DNA of 64,000 nucleotides from Rhodopseudomonas palustris (lineage in GTDB: Bacteria > Pseudomonadota > Alphaproteobacteria > Rhizobiales > Xanthobacteraceae): positions 4,665,501 to 4,729,500 of the forward strand of contig NZ_CP041387.1 of the NCBI RefSeq assembly GCF_007005445.1, in the 5' to 3' direction. This document shows, in pieces, positions 36,314-47,246 of the stretch. Numbering within the stretch: position 1 is the first letter of the stretch; the number at the start of each line of letters is the position of its first letter. The notes beneath the pieces are model-generated. The model did no database searches. It saw nothing but the letters and a program-made list of their open reading frames with translations, and was not told the origin of the DNA. The translations under genes were made by a program, and so were the position numbers.

Positions 36314-37105
36314 TCAGGACGTGAACGCTCCGTGCCGCCCTTCGCCTTGCGCGAAGCGGGTCGCGCCGGACAGGGTTTCGCCGGACTGGATCACTTTCAG
36401 CCCGCCGCGCATCTCGTTCATGATCGCGTCCTCTTCCGGCAGATCCCATTGCTGCAGAGCCGACAGCCGGTCGGCGCGCAGGCAGGTCTGCGGGAACTGC
36501 GCGATCTGTTTGGCGAGCTCGACCGCGCGCGGCAGCGCCTCGCCGCGCGGCACCAGACGGTTGGCAAGTCCGATACGGTGCGCTTCGTCGGCCGCCACCG
36601 GACGGCCGGTGAGAATCAGATCCATCGCCTGCGAATGGCCGATCAGCCGCGGCAGCCGGATGGTGCCGAGATCGATCAGCGGCACGCCGAAGCGGCGGCA
36701 GTAAACCCCGAAGGTGGCGTCTTCAGCGACCACGCGCATATCCGCCCACAGCGCCAGTTCGAGCCCGCCGGCCACCGCGAAGCCTTCGACCGCGGCGATC
36801 ACCGGCTTGGACAGCCGCAGCCGGCTCGGGCCCATCGGCGCCAGCGTGTTGTGGCCGGCGATCTCGCGCTTCTTTTCGGCATCGCCCGCCGCCACCGCTT
36901 TCAGATCGGCCCCGGCGCAGAACGTGCCGCCGGCACCAGTGAACACCGCCACCGAGGCGGTCTCGTCGGCATCGAACGCCAGGAAGGCGTCGTACAGCTT
37001 CTTGGCGGTGGCGCCGTCGACGGCGTTACGGCGTTCGGGGCGATCGATCGTCACGATGGTGACTGGACCGTCGCGCTCGATCCGGACGGTGTCCTGGCTG
37101 GGCAT
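36314..37105 (-). CDS. Enoyl-CoA hydratase/isomerase (crotonase) family protein
   Basis: A 263-residue crotonase-fold protein. The oxyanion-hole segments are RRNAVDG near residue 25 and AGGTFCAGADLKAVAAGD near residue 65; the second catalytic stretch is VEGFAVAGGLELALWADMRV. The catalytic Glu usual for hydratases is in the GLELALWAD region. Reaction is probably hydration or isomerisation of an acyl-CoA; the substrate is open. MPSQDTVRIERDG is the chosen start, right before the first strand. Confidence 0.88.
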   Translation of the reverse strand: MPSQDTVRIERDGPVTIVTIDRPERRNAVDGATAKKLYDAFLAFDADETASVAVFTGAGGTFCAGADLKAVAAGDAEKKREIAGHNTLAPMGPSRLRLSKPVIAAVEGFAVAGGLELALWADMRVVAEDATFGVYCRRFGVPLIDLGTIRLPRLIGHSQAMDLILTGRPVAADEAHRIGLANRLVPRGEALPRAVELAKQIAQFPQTCLRADRLSALQQWDLPEEDAIMNEMRGGLKVIQSGETLSGATRFAQGEGRHGAFTS

Positions 37106-37221
37106 GGGTTTCTCCCTTTGTTGTCGCCTTGCGTCCCTTGGCGGGATCGTCATGCGACATCGCTGTCACGAGCAGCGATCGCGATCAAGACAGTTGCTTT
37201 GCGAGAAAAGAGAAGAGCGGC

Positions 37222-38673
37222 TCAGCGCTCCGCCACCAGATCGCGATACAGCTTTGCGTAGTGCTGCGCCGGGTTCTTCCACGACACGTCGGTGGTCATG
37301 CCGTTGATCTGCAGATTGCGCCAGGCGACGACGTCGGCGAACAGCGCGCGGGTTTTGCCGAACGCCTTGATCAGCGCGTCGGTCGTCACCGGTGCGAACT
37401 GGACGCCGGTCGCGACGCCGGTGGCGGTCGCCATCTCGTTGGCGTCGACCACCGTGTCGGCGAGACCGCCGACCCGCGCCACCACCGGCACCGCGCCATA
37501 GCGCAAGGCGCAGAGCTGCGTCAGGCCGCAGGGTTCAAACCGCGACGGCACCAGCAGCGCGTCGGCACCGGCCTGGACCTGATGCGCCAGCCCTTCGTCA
37601 TAGCCGATCACCGCGCCGACCTGGCCGGGATATTTCCGGGCGGCGGCCGCGTAGGCCTGCTCGAGCTCGGCATCGCCGGAGCCGAGCAGGGCGAGCTGGG
37701 CACCACCGCCGATCAATTGCGGCAGGGCTTCGAGCAACAGGTCGAGCCCCTTCTGCCACGACAGCCGGCTGATCACGCCGTACAGCAGCGCGCCCGGCTC
37801 GGGCTTGAGACCGAACCGCGCTTGCAGCACCTTTTTGTTGCGGGTGCGGGCTGCGATGCTTTCGACGTCGTAAGTGGCCGAGATCAACGCATCGTTGGCC
37901 GGATTCCAGACGTCGGTGTCGACACCGTTGAGGATGCCGGACAGCCGGTTCGAGCGCAGCCGCAACAGGCCGTCGAGGCCCATGCCGGCTTCCGAACCCT
38001 GGATCTCGGCCGCGTAGGTCGGCGACACGGTGGTGATGCGGTCGGCAAGCTGCAGGCCGGCCTTGAGATAGCCGATGCCGCCGTAATACTCGATGCCGTC
38101 GAGCCCGAAGGCGCGCTCCGGCAGGCCCAGCCTGGCGAGCAGCTCGTAGGGAAACCGCCCCTGGAACGCCAGATTGTGGATGGTGAAGACGGTCTTCGGT
38201 CCCGGCCGGCCGCTGTATTTCAGATAGGCCGGCAACAGACCGGTCTGCCAATCATGGGCATGCAGGACGTCCGGCTTGTAGTGCGGCAATAGGCCCTGGC
38301 CGATCGCGGCGCCGACCTGCGCCAGCGCCGCAAAACGCAGGCCGTTGTCGGGCCAATCCTTGCCGTCCGGGCCGACATAGGGATTTCCGGGCCGGACATA
38401 GAGATGCGGCGCGTCGAGCACGAACAGATCGAGATCGCCGCAGCGCGCCGCCAGCAGCCGTGCGGTGCCGCCGAACAATTCGTTGAAGCTATGGACCTGC
38501 TGCGGATCCTCGATACCGCCGAGCACCGCCGGATAGCCCGGCAGCAGCGAGGTGACGGCGATGTCGTTGGCCCGCAGGGCGGCCGGCAACGCGCCCGCCA
38601 CATCGGCGAGCCCGCCGGTCTTAATCAGCGGAAACAGTTCCGACGCAACAGAGAGAACCGCCAGTGTGGTCAT
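37222..38673 (-). CDS. glgA: Glycogen synthase
   Basis: A 483-residue GT5 glycogen synthase that transfers glucose from ADP-glucose to glycogen. The ADP-glucose binding motif [13 protein letters not shown] is at the N-terminus, and the C-terminal GT-B half has [22 protein letters not shown] with the catalytic Glu, and RVGGLADTV. Its start overlaps the glgC stop by 4 bp, so it is translated from the same mRNA after glgC. Length and motifs are normal. Confidence 0.96.
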   Translation of the reverse strand: MTTLAVLSVASELFPLIKTGGLADVAGALPAALRANDIAVTSLLPGYPAVLGGIEDPQQVHSFNELFGGTARLLAARCGDLDLFVLDAPHLYVRPGNPYVGPDGKDWPDNGLRFAALAQVGAAIGQGLLPHYKPDVLHAHDWQTGLLPAYLKYSGRPGPKTVFTIHNLAFQGRFPYELLARLGLPERAFGLDGIEYYGGIGYLKAGLQLADRITTVSPTYAAEIQGSEAGMGLDGLLRLRSNRLSGILNGVDTDVWNPANDALISATYDVESIAARTRNKKVLQARFGLKPEPGALLYGVISRLSWQKGLDLLLEALPQLIGGGAQLALLGSGDAELEQAYAAAARKYPGQVGAVIGYDEGLAHQVQAGADALLVPSRFEPCGLTQLCALRYGAVPVVARVGGLADTVVDANEMATATGVATGVQFAPVTTDALIKAFGKTRALFADVVAWRNLQINGMTTDVSWKNPAQHYAKLYRDLVAER

Positions 38674-39932
38674 GCGTCGAGCTTCTCGATCATCGCGCGG
38701 GTAATCAGACAGATGCCGTTTTCGGTGCGCCTGAACCGCTTGGCATCGAGCTCCGGATCTTCACCGACCACCAGACCGACCGGCAGCTTGACCTCGGCAT
38801 CGATCACCACGTTCTTCAGCCGGCACGAGCGGCCGATGTCGGCGTAAGGCAGCACCACGGTGTTCTCGACATGCGAGAACGAGTGCACGCGGACGCCGGT
38901 GAACAGCAGCGAATGTCGCAATGATGCACCCGAGATGATGCAGCCGCCGGACACCAGCGACGACACCGCTTCGCCGCGGCGGCCTTCCTTGTCGTGGACG
39001 AATTTCGCCGGCGGCGTGATCTCGCCATAGGTCCAGATCGGCCATTCGCGGTCGTAGAGGTCGAGCTCCGGCACGATGTCGGTGAGATCGATATTGGCGG
39101 CCCAATAGGCATCGACCGTGCCGACGTCACGCCAATAGCTGATCGCTTCGGAGCTCGACCGGCGGCACGACTTGTCGAAGTGATGCGCCACCGCTTTGCC
39201 GTGCTTGACGATGTAGGGGATGATGTCCTTGCCGAAATCGTGCGTCGAATTCGGATCGGCGGCGTCGCGGCGCAGCTCGTCGAGCAGAAATTTCGTCTCG
39301 AAGACGTAGATGCCCATGCTGACCAGTGACTTGTCGGCCTTGCCGGGCATCGCCGGCGGATCGGCCGGCTTTTCCAGGAACGACATGATGCGATCGCTCT
39401 CGTCGATATGCATCACGCCGAACGCGGTGGCTTCAGCCCGCGGCACTTCGAGGCAGCCGACCGTGACGTCGGCACCCTGCTCGACGTGCTGCTGCAGCAT
39501 CTTCTCGTAGTCCATCTTGTAGACGTGATCGCCCGCGAGCAGGACGATAAATTTCGGATCGTAGCTCTCGATGATGTCGATGTTCTGGTAGACGGCGTCG
39601 GCCGTGCCCCGGTACCACATCTCTTCCGAGACGCGCTGGCTCGCCGGCAGAATGTCGAAGCTCTCATTGCGCTCCGGGCGGAAGAAGTTCCAGCCGCGCT
39701 GCAGATGCCTAATCAGGCTGTGAGCCTTATACTGCGTCGCCACTGCGATGCGGCGGATGCCGGAGTTCAGCGCATTCGACAGCGCGAAATCGATGATGCG
39801 GGACTTGCCGCCGAAATACACCGCCGGTTTGGCGCGCCAGTCGGTCAGCTCCATCAGCCGGCTGCCGCGTCCTCCCGCCAGCACGTAAGCCATCGCATGA
39901 CGGGCGAACGGAGCGGTGACACCTTGACTCAT
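38670..39932 (-). CDS. glgC: Glucose-1-phosphate adenylyltransferase
   Basis: A 420-residue enzyme making ADP-glucose from glucose-1-phosphate and ATP, the committed step of glycogen synthesis. The nucleotide-binding start [23 protein letters not shown], the [13 protein letters not shown] stretch and the [12 protein letters not shown] substrate region are clear; the C-terminus is a left-handed beta-helix. MSQGVTAPF is the preferred start over a frame start 30 codons upstream. It precedes glgA with a 4-bp overlap. No branching or debranching enzyme gene is in the window. Confidence 0.96.
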   Translation of the reverse strand: MSQGVTAPFARHAMAYVLAGGRGSRLMELTDWRAKPAVYFGGKSRIIDFALSNALNSGIRRIAVATQYKAHSLIRHLQRGWNFFRPERNESFDILPASQRVSEEMWYRGTADAVYQNIDIIESYDPKFIVLLAGDHVYKMDYEKMLQQHVEQGADVTVGCLEVPRAEATAFGVMHIDESDRIMSFLEKPADPPAMPGKADKSLVSMGIYVFETKFLLDELRRDAADPNSTHDFGKDIIPYIVKHGKAVAHHFDKSCRRSSSEAISYWRDVGTVDAYWAANIDLTDIVPELDLYDREWPIWTYGEITPPAKFVHDKEGRRGEAVSSLVSGGCIISGASLRHSLLFTGVRVHSFSHVENTVVLPYADIGRSCRLKNVVIDAEVKLPVGLVVGEDPELDAKRFRRTENGICLITRAMIEKLDA

Positions 39933-40200
39933 GCGGCCTCTCATTCCAGCGGCCGGAAGCCGGCCATTCCCACTGTGCACGACGATGTCTTGCGCAAGAC
40001 GACGGCGATGTCGCAGCGCCACATAGTGGCCGACGCGTGCAAGGCTTGCAATGCCACCCCGCCGTGCGAAGACGCAACCCGATCATTCGATCGCAGCAAT
40101 CCGCGAGCCGGCAGGATGACGCGCGTGCGACGACGCACCTGCCGCGGCTTAATCGAACGGCGTGAACAGGCGATGACGTGGATCAAGCCGGAATGCCGCC

Positions 40201-42513
40201 TCAGATCCTGATCCGCACCGGCACCGATTTCGCCGCCGGAGTCTTTGACGGACCGTCATGGTGCCACACCGGGATCAGCGGGTTCATCTCCGGATAATAG
40301 GCCCCTAAGCAGCCGTCAGGCAGCTTGAACGGCGTCACGACAAGCGGCCCGGCCTCGCGATGCACGCCATCGCCGGCGTCACCTTCGAGCCAAACCGTCT
40401 GGCCTTCGGTCAGACCGGCCCTCGCCATCTCGTCCGGGTTGATCAACAGCACGTCACGGCGACCCTCGATGCCGCGCAGCCGGTCGCTCATGCCGTAGAC
40501 CGTGGTGTTGAACTGGTCGTTGGAGCGCATCGTGATCAGCCGGTAGCGGCCGGGCGCATCGTCGAAGCCGATCGAATTCAGCCGGTCCGGCGTGGTAAAC
40601 TCCGCCTTGCCGCTCTCGGTCTTCCAGATCCGCTCGCGCGCCGCGTTGCCCTTGTAGAAACCGCCGGGCGTGAACATCCGCGCGTTGAAGTCGCCGAACA
40701 TCTCCGGGTAGCTCTCCTCGATCAGGTCGCGGACGAGGCCATAGTCGCCGACCCAGTCGTCCCATTTCAGCTTCGGGTTGCCCGGCAGCGTCGCCTTGGC
40801 GATGCCGGCGACGATCGCAAGCTCCGACTTGAGATGTTCGCTCGCGGGCTTGCGCAGCCCGATCGAGCCCTGGATGTGGCTGAAGGTATCTTCCATCGTC
40901 ACGGCCTGCGGGCCGTTGGCCTGGACGTCCTGTTCGGTGCGGCCGAGGCAGGGCAGCAGGTAGGCGGACTTGCCGTTGATGAGATGGCTGCGATTCAGCT
41001 TGGTGGCGATCTGCACGGTGAGCTGCATCCGCGTCCAGGCGGCTTCCATCGCGTCGCGCTCGGGGATGGCGCGGACGAAGTTGCCGCCGAGGCCGATGAA
41101 CGCGCCGACCTTGCCCTCCAGAATGCCGTGGCAGGCTTCGACCGTGTTCATGCCCTTGTCGCGCGGCGGCGTGAAACCGAACTGCTCGGCCATCTTGTCC
41201 AGCGGCACCAGCTCAGGCTTTTCGGAAATGCCGACGGTGCGCTGGCCCTGCACGTTGGAATGACCGCGCACCGGCGAGATTCCGGTTCCGTCGCGGCCGA
41301 TGTTGCCCTTCAGCAGCAGCAGATTGACGAACATCGCCACGTTGAGGAAGCCGTGGGCGTGCTGGGTCAGCCCCATGCCGTAGATGCCGATCACCCGATC
41401 GGCCTTCACATAGACGTCGCCGGCCGCTGCGATCGCCGCGCGGCTGAGACCGGACTCGCGCTCGATCTCCTCCCACGAGGTGGCGCGCACCTTGGTCTCG
41501 AATTCGTCGAGCCCATGGGTGTGCGCTTCGATGAAATCGACGTCGAGCACGCGGCGGCCCTCGCGCTTGGCCTCGTCGTCGCGCGCGAACACGTGCTTGC
41601 ACAGCCCGATCAGCACCGCGACATCGCCACCGGCCTTGACCTGGTGATACTGGCTGCTGATGCGGGTCTCGCGTCCCGTCAGCATCTCGGCCGGATTCTG
41701 CGGATTGACGAAGCTTTCGAGGCCCTTTTCGCGCACCGGATTGAAGGTCACGATCTCGACGCCGCGCTTGGCCGCCTCCTGCAGCGGATGCAGAAAACGC
41801 GGGCTGTTCGAGCCGGTGTTCTGGCCGAAGAAGAACATCGCATCGCAGTTCGACAGATCGTCGAACACCACCGTGCCCACGCCGACGCCGAGCAGCTTTT
41901 TCAGCGCCACCGAGGTGGTCTCGTGGCACATGTTGGAGCTGTCGGGCAGGTTGTTGGTGCCGTACAGCCGCGCGAACAGCGCGTAGAGATACGACGTCTC
42001 GAGGCTGGCCCGGCCGGAGGCGTAGAACACCACCGATTTCGGATCGAGCGAGCGCAGATGCTCTCCGATCGCCTGAAACGCCTCGTCCCACTCGCACGCC
42101 ACGTAGTGATCGGTCGCGGCGTCGTAGCGCATCGGGTGGGTGAGCCGGCCCTGCATTTCGAGGTCGTAGTCGGACCAGCCGCGCAGCTCGGTGACGCTGT
42201 GCTCGGCGAAAAACTCCGGCGTGCAGCGTGCGCTGGTCAGCTCCCACAGCGTCGCCTTGGCGCCGTTCTCGCAGAATTCGAAGGTATGATAGTCGGCAGG
42301 TTTGGCCCAGGAGCACGACACGCACATGAAGCCTTTCGGCTTGTTCTGGCGCATCAGGGTTTCGATCGCGGCCGGCGAACTCCACTCCTTGCCGAAGATC
42401 CGGCTGATCCCCTGCAGCGAGCCCCAGCCGCCGGCCGGGCCGTCATACGCAACCGTGCGGTCGGGGCGATCGGGGATGTCGGTGTCGTGAAGTCGGGACT
42501 CGTCTTGGGACAT
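40201..42513 (-). CDS. FdhF/YdeP family molybdopterin oxidoreductase
   Basis: A 770-residue cytoplasmic enzyme of the FdhF/YdeP group, which is related to formate dehydrogenase H. The N-terminal FMCVSCSWAKP and FEFCENGAKA carry the Cys residues expected for an iron-sulfur site, though spaced differently from classical FDH. The molybdenum-ligand region contains SNMCHETT with Cys in place of selenocysteine; no in-frame stop is present. The C-terminal dinucleotide-binding part is complete. The true substrate is unclear; formate is possible. No accessory subunit gene is beside it, so it probably acts alone. Confidence 0.88.
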   Translation of the reverse strand: MSQDESRLHDTDIPDRPDRTVAYDGPAGGWGSLQGISRIFGKEWSSPAAIETLMRQNKPKGFMCVSCSWAKPADYHTFEFCENGAKATLWELTSARCTPEFFAEHSVTELRGWSDYDLEMQGRLTHPMRYDAATDHYVACEWDEAFQAIGEHLRSLDPKSVVFYASGRASLETSYLYALFARLYGTNNLPDSSNMCHETTSVALKKLLGVGVGTVVFDDLSNCDAMFFFGQNTGSNSPRFLHPLQEAAKRGVEIVTFNPVREKGLESFVNPQNPAEMLTGRETRISSQYHQVKAGGDVAVLIGLCKHVFARDDEAKREGRRVLDVDFIEAHTHGLDEFETKVRATSWEEIERESGLSRAAIAAAGDVYVKADRVIGIYGMGLTQHAHGFLNVAMFVNLLLLKGNIGRDGTGISPVRGHSNVQGQRTVGISEKPELVPLDKMAEQFGFTPPRDKGMNTVEACHGILEGKVGAFIGLGGNFVRAIPERDAMEAAWTRMQLTVQIATKLNRSHLINGKSAYLLPCLGRTEQDVQANGPQAVTMEDTFSHIQGSIGLRKPASEHLKSELAIVAGIAKATLPGNPKLKWDDWVGDYGLVRDLIEESYPEMFGDFNARMFTPGGFYKGNAARERIWKTESGKAEFTTPDRLNSIGFDDAPGRYRLITMRSNDQFNTTVYGMSDRLRGIEGRRDVLLINPDEMARAGLTEGQTVWLEGDAGDGVHREAGPLVVTPFKLPDGCLGAYYPEMNPLIPVWHHDGPSKTPAAKSVPVRIRI

Positions 42514-42619
42514 GCGAACTCCCTGGCAACGCGCCGCCAGCCCTAGCGCACGTCAACCAAGGGTTCCGCGAACAGTTCCTGTGCCGCGCGGCAAAACCCG
42601 CGCGGGGCCTCGCGCTTCG

Positions 42620-43558
42620 TCAGATCGGCTCGATGATCACCTGGGCGTAAAGCCGCTCGACCTCATCCGGGCCGCACAATTGCGTGCCGTGGACCGTCAG
42701 AGTGGCCGAGCCTGCCGCAAGGCCGAGCCGGAACGCATCCGCAATCGAGCCGCCTTGGGCCAGCCGATACGCAATCGCGCCGAGGAAACTGTCACCGGCC
42801 CCGACCGTCGACACCGGGGTCACCGGCAGTGCCGGCGATCGCAGTGCCTGGTCCTTGGTGACCAGCAGCGCGCCGAGATGGCCGAGCGACAGTGCCACGA
42901 TCTCGACCTGACCGGCGCTGATATGCGCCCGCGCGGCGTCGACCCATTCCTTCTCGCAGCCCAGCGGGCGGCCGGCGAGTTCCTGCATCTCGCGCAGGTT
43001 CGGCTTGATCAGCGTGACGCCCTGGGCAAGCGCCGCGGTCAGCGGCTTGCCGGACGTGTCGAGGAAGAATTTGGCGCCGAGCTGCTTCGCCACCGCGGCG
43101 GCCTGCGCGTAGAAATCGACCGGGACGCCCGGCGGCAGGCTGCCGCTGCCGATCACGATCTTCGGCGCCGGCGAGGTCGCCGCCAAGGTGTCGAGCATGC
43201 CGCGCCATTCGTGCTCGGCGAGCGGCAGGCCGGGCAGCACGAAGCGGTATTGTTCGCCGGTGGCGTTTTCGCTGACCGAGAAATCCTCGCGCGTCTCCGC
43301 CACCGCTTCGACGATGCGGCTCGGGACGCTCTCCTCGTCGAGCAGCAGCTTGAGCAGCTTGCCGGTGAAGCCGCCGGCCGGGAAGATCGCCTCGACGTCA
43401 CCGCCGAACCGCCTCACCACCCGCGCGACGTTGATGCCGCCCCCGCCGGGATCGCGCTTTTGCGCGGCGCAGCGCAGCTTGCGGCTCGGCACCAGACGCT
43501 CGACCGACGTCGACAGGTCGATCGCAGGATTGGGCGTGAGGGTGACGATGTCGGCCAT
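42620..43558 (-). CDS. 1-phosphofructokinase family hexose kinase (PfkB)
   Basis: A 312-residue PfkB-family sugar kinase. The N-terminal TLTPNPAIDLS and GGGGINVARVV mark the hexose-kinase group (FruK/PfkB/LacC). The active-site signature is VSTVGAGDSFLGAIAYRLAQGG near the C-terminus, with the catalytic Asp in GAGDS. It probably phosphorylates fructose-6-phosphate or another sugar phosphate. It is divergent from a GH4 glycosidase gene (241-bp gap), which suggests a shared sugar role. MADIVTLTPN is the natural start. Confidence 0.91.
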   Translation of the reverse strand: MADIVTLTPNPAIDLSTSVERLVPSRKLRCAAQKRDPGGGGINVARVVRRFGGDVEAIFPAGGFTGKLLKLLLDEESVPSRIVEAVAETREDFSVSENATGEQYRFVLPGLPLAEHEWRGMLDTLAATSPAPKIVIGSGSLPPGVPVDFYAQAAAVAKQLGAKFFLDTSGKPLTAALAQGVTLIKPNLREMQELAGRPLGCEKEWVDAARAHISAGQVEIVALSLGHLGALLVTKDQALRSPALPVTPVSTVGAGDSFLGAIAYRLAQGGSIADAFRLGLAAGSATLTVHGTQLCGPDEVERLYAQVIIEPI

Positions 43559-43799
43559 CGTGGGGCGCGCTCCGGTTTGATGCTGTGAGGAGTGCCGAAA
43601 GGCGGGGCGGGACATTGAGTTTGGCGTGGCGGTTTGCCGACGCCGTTGATCGGCGTCAAGACCGCCGCCGCACCGTTGCGGTTGACTGCGAGTCGGTCGC
43701 GTCGACCACCACCCCGCGCCGACGAAGCATCGTGCGTTGCGCCGGCCCTGATGCCCCCGTCGAACGCGTGCAACTCGCCTGCCGGTGGAGTCGATGCAG

Positions 43800-45080
43800 A
43801 TGCCCAGGACCACCAAGATCGTCTTCCTCGGCGCTTCCAGTGCGTCGTTCGGTCTCAGCATGTTTCGTGACCTGTTCGCATCGCCGGTGCTGGCCGGTTC
43901 GACGCTGACGCTGGTCGGACGCAATCCCGCAACGCTCGGCCGAATGACGGAGCTGGCAAAACTCCTGAATGCGCGATCCGGCGCCGGACTGGTGATCGAA
44001 CACACCACCGACCGCCGCGCCGCGCTGGATGGCGCCGGCTTCGTCATCAACGCCACTGCGATCGATCGCAACCGGCTCTGGAAGCAGGATTTCGAGGTGC
44101 CGAAGAAGCACGGCATCCGTCACACCCTCGGCGAGAACGGTGGCCCCGGCGGATTGTTCTTCACGCTGCGCACGCTGCCGCTGGTGTTCGACTTCATCCG
44201 CGACATCGAGGAGCTGTGCCCCAACGCGCTGTTCCTCAACTACTCCAATCCGGAGAGCCGGATCATTCTGGCGCTCGGCCGCTACACCAAGGTGCGCCAC
44301 ATCGGGCTGTGCCACGGCATCTTCATGGGCCGCGACGCGATCGCCTACATCATGCAGATGCCACGCGAAGAGATCGAAGTCTGGGGCGCCGGGCTCAATC
44401 ACTTCCAGTGCCTGATGCAGATCCGCCATCGCGACACCGGCGAGGACCTGTATCCGCGGTTTCGCGCCGCCGAGCAGAGCTTCGATCCGGATGCCTGGCG
44501 GTTCACGCGGCGGCTGTATCGCGCCTTCGGCTACTGGCTGACCTGCAGCGACGATCATCTCGGCGAGTATCTGCCATACGGCTGGGAAGCCGGCGAGAAC
44601 GGCTACGATTTCGACCAGGACGAACGCTGGCGCGGCGAATTTCTAAATCAGCTCGACGGCGTGCTGGGCGGCACCATGCCGATCCCGCAATGGTGGACCG
44701 AGCCGTCCGGCGAACGCGGCGCGGCGGTGATCGCCGCGATGCTGCACGACCAGAAGCGCTTCATCGAATCCGGCATCGTGCTCAATCGCGGCGTGATCCC
44801 CAACCTGCCGGCGGAGCTCGCCGTCGAAGTCCCGGTGACGGTGGACGCGGCCGGCGTGCACCCGGTGTCGCTCGGCCCGCTGCCCGACCCGATCGCCAAG
44901 CTGATGCTGATGCAGGCCAGCGTCCAGCAACTCGCCGTCGAAGCCGCAGTGCACGCGTCCAAAGAGCTGGCGCTGCAGGCGCTGCTGATCGACCCGGTGA
45001 TCAACTCGGCAGTCGCGGCGGAGAAGATCCTCGACGAGCTGTGGGAGATCAATCGGCCCTACATTCGAAAGTGTGTGTAG
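43800..45080 (+). CDS. Family 4 glycoside hydrolase (alpha-glucosidase/galactosidase type)
   Basis: A 426-residue GH4 enzyme. These use NAD and Mn2+ and act by oxidation-elimination rather than hydrolysis through acids. The NAD-binding start is [13 protein letters not shown]; metal and catalytic parts are [32 protein letters not shown] (Cys and His ligands of Mn) and [13 protein letters not shown]. It is about the length of MelA/AglA-type members. A GGTGGAG site lies 9 bp before the ATG at 43800 and decides this start. Substrate is probably an alpha-glucoside or alpha-galactoside; cytoplasmic. Confidence 0.9.
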   Translation: MPRTTKIVFLGASSASFGLSMFRDLFASPVLAGSTLTLVGRNPATLGRMTELAKLLNARSGAGLVIEHTTDRRAALDGAGFVINATAIDRNRLWKQDFEVPKKHGIRHTLGENGGPGGLFFTLRTLPLVFDFIRDIEELCPNALFLNYSNPESRIILALGRYTKVRHIGLCHGIFMGRDAIAYIMQMPREEIEVWGAGLNHFQCLMQIRHRDTGEDLYPRFRAAEQSFDPDAWRFTRRLYRAFGYWLTCSDDHLGEYLPYGWEAGENGYDFDQDERWRGEFLNQLDGVLGGTMPIPQWWTEPSGERGAAVIAAMLHDQKRFIESGIVLNRGVIPNLPAELAVEVPVTVDAAGVHPVSLGPLPDPIAKLMLMQASVQQLAVEAAVHASKELALQALLIDPVINSAVAAEKILDELWEINRPYIRKCV

Positions 45081-45140
45081 GTTACTTCGCCACGCACACT
45101 CAGTGATTGCGAGGCGAGCAGCGACGGAGCGGTCCAAGCG

Positions 45141-45257
45141 GTCATTCCGGGGCGCGCAGCGAAGCTGCGCGAACCCGGAATCTCGACGTCGTGGAAACGG
45201 CCTGGTGCGCAACAATCTCGGGATTCCGGGTTCGCGCCACGCGCGCCCCGGAATGAC
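45141..45257. repeat. Intergenic palindromic repeat (GTCATTCCGGGG type)
   Basis: GTCATTCCGGGGCGCGC and GCGCGCCCCGGAATGAC are perfect complements at the two ends, with inner GCGAACCCGGAATC / GATTCCGGGTTCGC arms. It lies in the convergent gap after the GH4 gene. Part of a TGATTGCGAGG motif just to the left resembles the repeat at 48543. Confidence 0.8.
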
Positions 45258-45364
45258 GGTGACTTGAATGGCTTCGTCGCGGAGCCTGTGCTCGGACGGC
45301 GCGGAACGCGCCGATCCGAGTGCTCCTCGCAACGACGCGGAGAGCGAGGGCTCTTGTTTCAGTC

Positions 45365-46189
45365 TCAATGCGACATCAGCACCGGGACGGTCATCGAGGC
45401 CAGCATCTCGCGGGTGACGCCGCCGAGCACGAATTCGCGCAGGCGGGAGTGGCCGTAACCACCCATCACCAGAAGATCGGTGGAGGTGTCAGCGGCGTGC
45501 GACAGGATGGTGGCGGCGACGCCGATGTCCGGCGCCGTGATGGTCTTGATGTCGACCTTGACGTCGTGCCGCGCCAGATGATTGGCGATCTCGATGCCGC
45601 GCAGCTCGTTGGGGTCGCGTACCTTGTGGTCGCGCACGATCACCAGTTCGACCTGGCCGGCGCGGCGCAGGAACGGCTTGGCGTCGTTGATGGCGCGGGT
45701 CGCGGCGCGGCTGCCGTCCCAGCCGCAGATTACGCGGTCGAGCTTGATCGGGTTCTTCTGGATGTAGGGCAGGATCAGCAGCGGACGCCCCGAGTCGAAC
45801 AGCACCTGCTCGATCAGGATGTCGTTGTCGCCGTTCTCCGCGTCGGACTGCATGATCACCGACAGATCGAACCGTCGCGCCATCTTCGGGAAACGTCCCG
45901 AGGTGCCGTAGGCGGTCTCGAGCAGATGATGCTCGGCGGACACGCCCTCGCGCTTGCACGCGGCTTCGAACTGCGCGACCGCCGCGGCCGCCGCTTCTTC
46001 GCTCGCCGCCAACATCTTGCTGAGCACATCGGACGGGAAGTCCGGCATGGTGAAGCTCGGCAGCGAATCATAGGCGAAGCAGCAGCCGGCCACATGGGCG
46101 TCGAACATCCGGGCGAGGCCGATCGCAATCTCGGTGATCTGCTGGCGCTCCTTGCTACGTTCAAGATTGACGATGAGATCCTTGATCAT
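45365..46189 (-). CDS. Universal stress protein with two Usp halves
   Basis: A 274-residue protein made of two UspA-like halves. The first is diverged; the second carries the nucleotide-binding signature (MGGYGHSRLREFVLGGVTREML), near residues 237-258, at the C-terminus. GWDGSRAATRAINDAKPFL marks the start of the second half. Tandem Usp proteins bind ATP and are linked to stress survival. Start MIKDLIVNLERS is clear. It stands alone. Confidence 0.9.
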   Translation of the reverse strand: MIKDLIVNLERSKERQQITEIAIGLARMFDAHVAGCCFAYDSLPSFTMPDFPSDVLSKMLAASEEAAAAAVAQFEAACKREGVSAEHHLLETAYGTSGRFPKMARRFDLSVIMQSDAENGDNDILIEQVLFDSGRPLLILPYIQKNPIKLDRVICGWDGSRAATRAINDAKPFLRRAGQVELVIVRDHKVRDPNELRGIEIANHLARHDVKVDIKTITAPDIGVAATILSHAADTSTDLLVMGGYGHSRLREFVLGGVTREMLASMTVPVLMSH

Positions 46190-46339
46190 GTCGCGCTCCC
46201 CGGCTGCCTGTTGTTGGATTTGATTCGAACTGGTCGTGAGGGGGCCGTGACGATCGCCGACGGCCGATCTTCGAACTTTAGCACCGCCTTTGTTCCAGAC
46301 CGATGAAGATCGGGCAATGCTGATCTTCCGCAGTGGTGG

Positions 46340-47065
46340 TCATCCGTTGTCGCGTGCCGTTTTGTCGGCGGGCTCGACCCGCTGCCAGCCTTCGGCGCCG
46401 AGCAGCGGCACGAAGCGGACGTCGCCGAGATGGTCGCGCTTGAAGTCGGCCTCGCCGAGCCGCGTCAGCCGTACCAGTTGCTGGGCGTGCTGATCGGCTC
46501 CGACCGGCATCACCAGACGGCCGCCGATCTTCAGTTGCGCCTTCAGTGAGTCCGGCACCTGCGGTCCGCCGGCTGCGACCACGATGGCGTCGTAGGGGGC
46601 GTCCGGCGGCCAGCCGCGGGTGCCGTCGCCCTGATGCACGTGGACATCAACGTAGCCGAGTTCGGCAAGCTTGGCCGCCGCAGTATCCGCCAGCGTGGCG
46701 ATGCGCTCGACCGTGGCGACGTGTCCGGCGATCTCGCCCAGCACCGCAGCGGCGTAGCCGGAGCCGGTACCGATCTCGAGCACATTGTCGCCGCCCTGCA
46801 GCAGCAGCGCTTCCATCATCAGAGCCACGATGTAGGGCTGCGACATCGTCTGCTCGCCGGCGATCGGCACCGGAGCGTCTTCGTACGCCAGATCGCGCAT
46901 CGGTTCGGGCAGGAAGGCTTCGCGCGGCACCTTGCGCATCGCGGCGAGCACCCGCGGATCATGCACGCCGCGCGCAACGATCTGGCGCTCGACCATCAGC
47001 TCGCGCAGCACCGCGAACGATCGCCCGTTCAGCGGCGGCGGGATTCCCGAAGCTGGAGACGTCAT
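46340..47065 (-). CDS. pcm: Protein-L-isoaspartate O-methyltransferase
   Basis: A 241-residue SAM-dependent methyltransferase that starts the repair of isoaspartate damage in proteins. The N-terminal HDPRVLAAMRKVPREAFLPE is the family hallmark, followed by the SAM motif I VLEIGTGSGYAAAVLGE and the DAIVVAAGGPQVPDSL stretch. The start MTSPASG is preferred because an AGGAG site lies 6 bp before it; an ATG two codons upstream overlaps that site. Confidence 0.95.
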   Translation of the reverse strand: MTSPASGIPPPLNGRSFAVLRELMVERQIVARGVHDPRVLAAMRKVPREAFLPEPMRDLAYEDAPVPIAGEQTMSQPYIVALMMEALLLQGGDNVLEIGTGSGYAAAVLGEIAGHVATVERIATLADTAAAKLAELGYVDVHVHQGDGTRGWPPDAPYDAIVVAAGGPQVPDSLKAQLKIGGRLVMPVGADQHAQQLVRLTRLGEADFKRDHLGDVRFVPLLGAEGWQRVEPADKTARDNG

Positions 47066-47246
47066 CGCCATCTCCTCTGCTTGCTCTTGGCCAAGCCTGA
47101 CCGGCCGGGCTGCGGGCAGTCTAGGAGAGAGCAACGGCGGACCGATTGACCGGCGTCAACGTCATCCCACACGACGCGAGCTTGCCGCAATCGGGTGCGA
47201 GCGTGACATCGGTGGCGCCGCAGCAGCGCCGCGAGGGAGGGCGCGC

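Noticed and set aside
41880..41960. A selenocysteine codon in the formate-dehydrogenase-like gene
   Set aside because: The frame is open across the metal-ligand region and reads Cys (SNMCHETT); no in-frame TGA is present.
40360..42546. A 728-residue plus-strand frame opposite the FdhF/YdeP gene
   Set aside because: Shadow frame; the minus strand carries molybdoenzyme motifs throughout.
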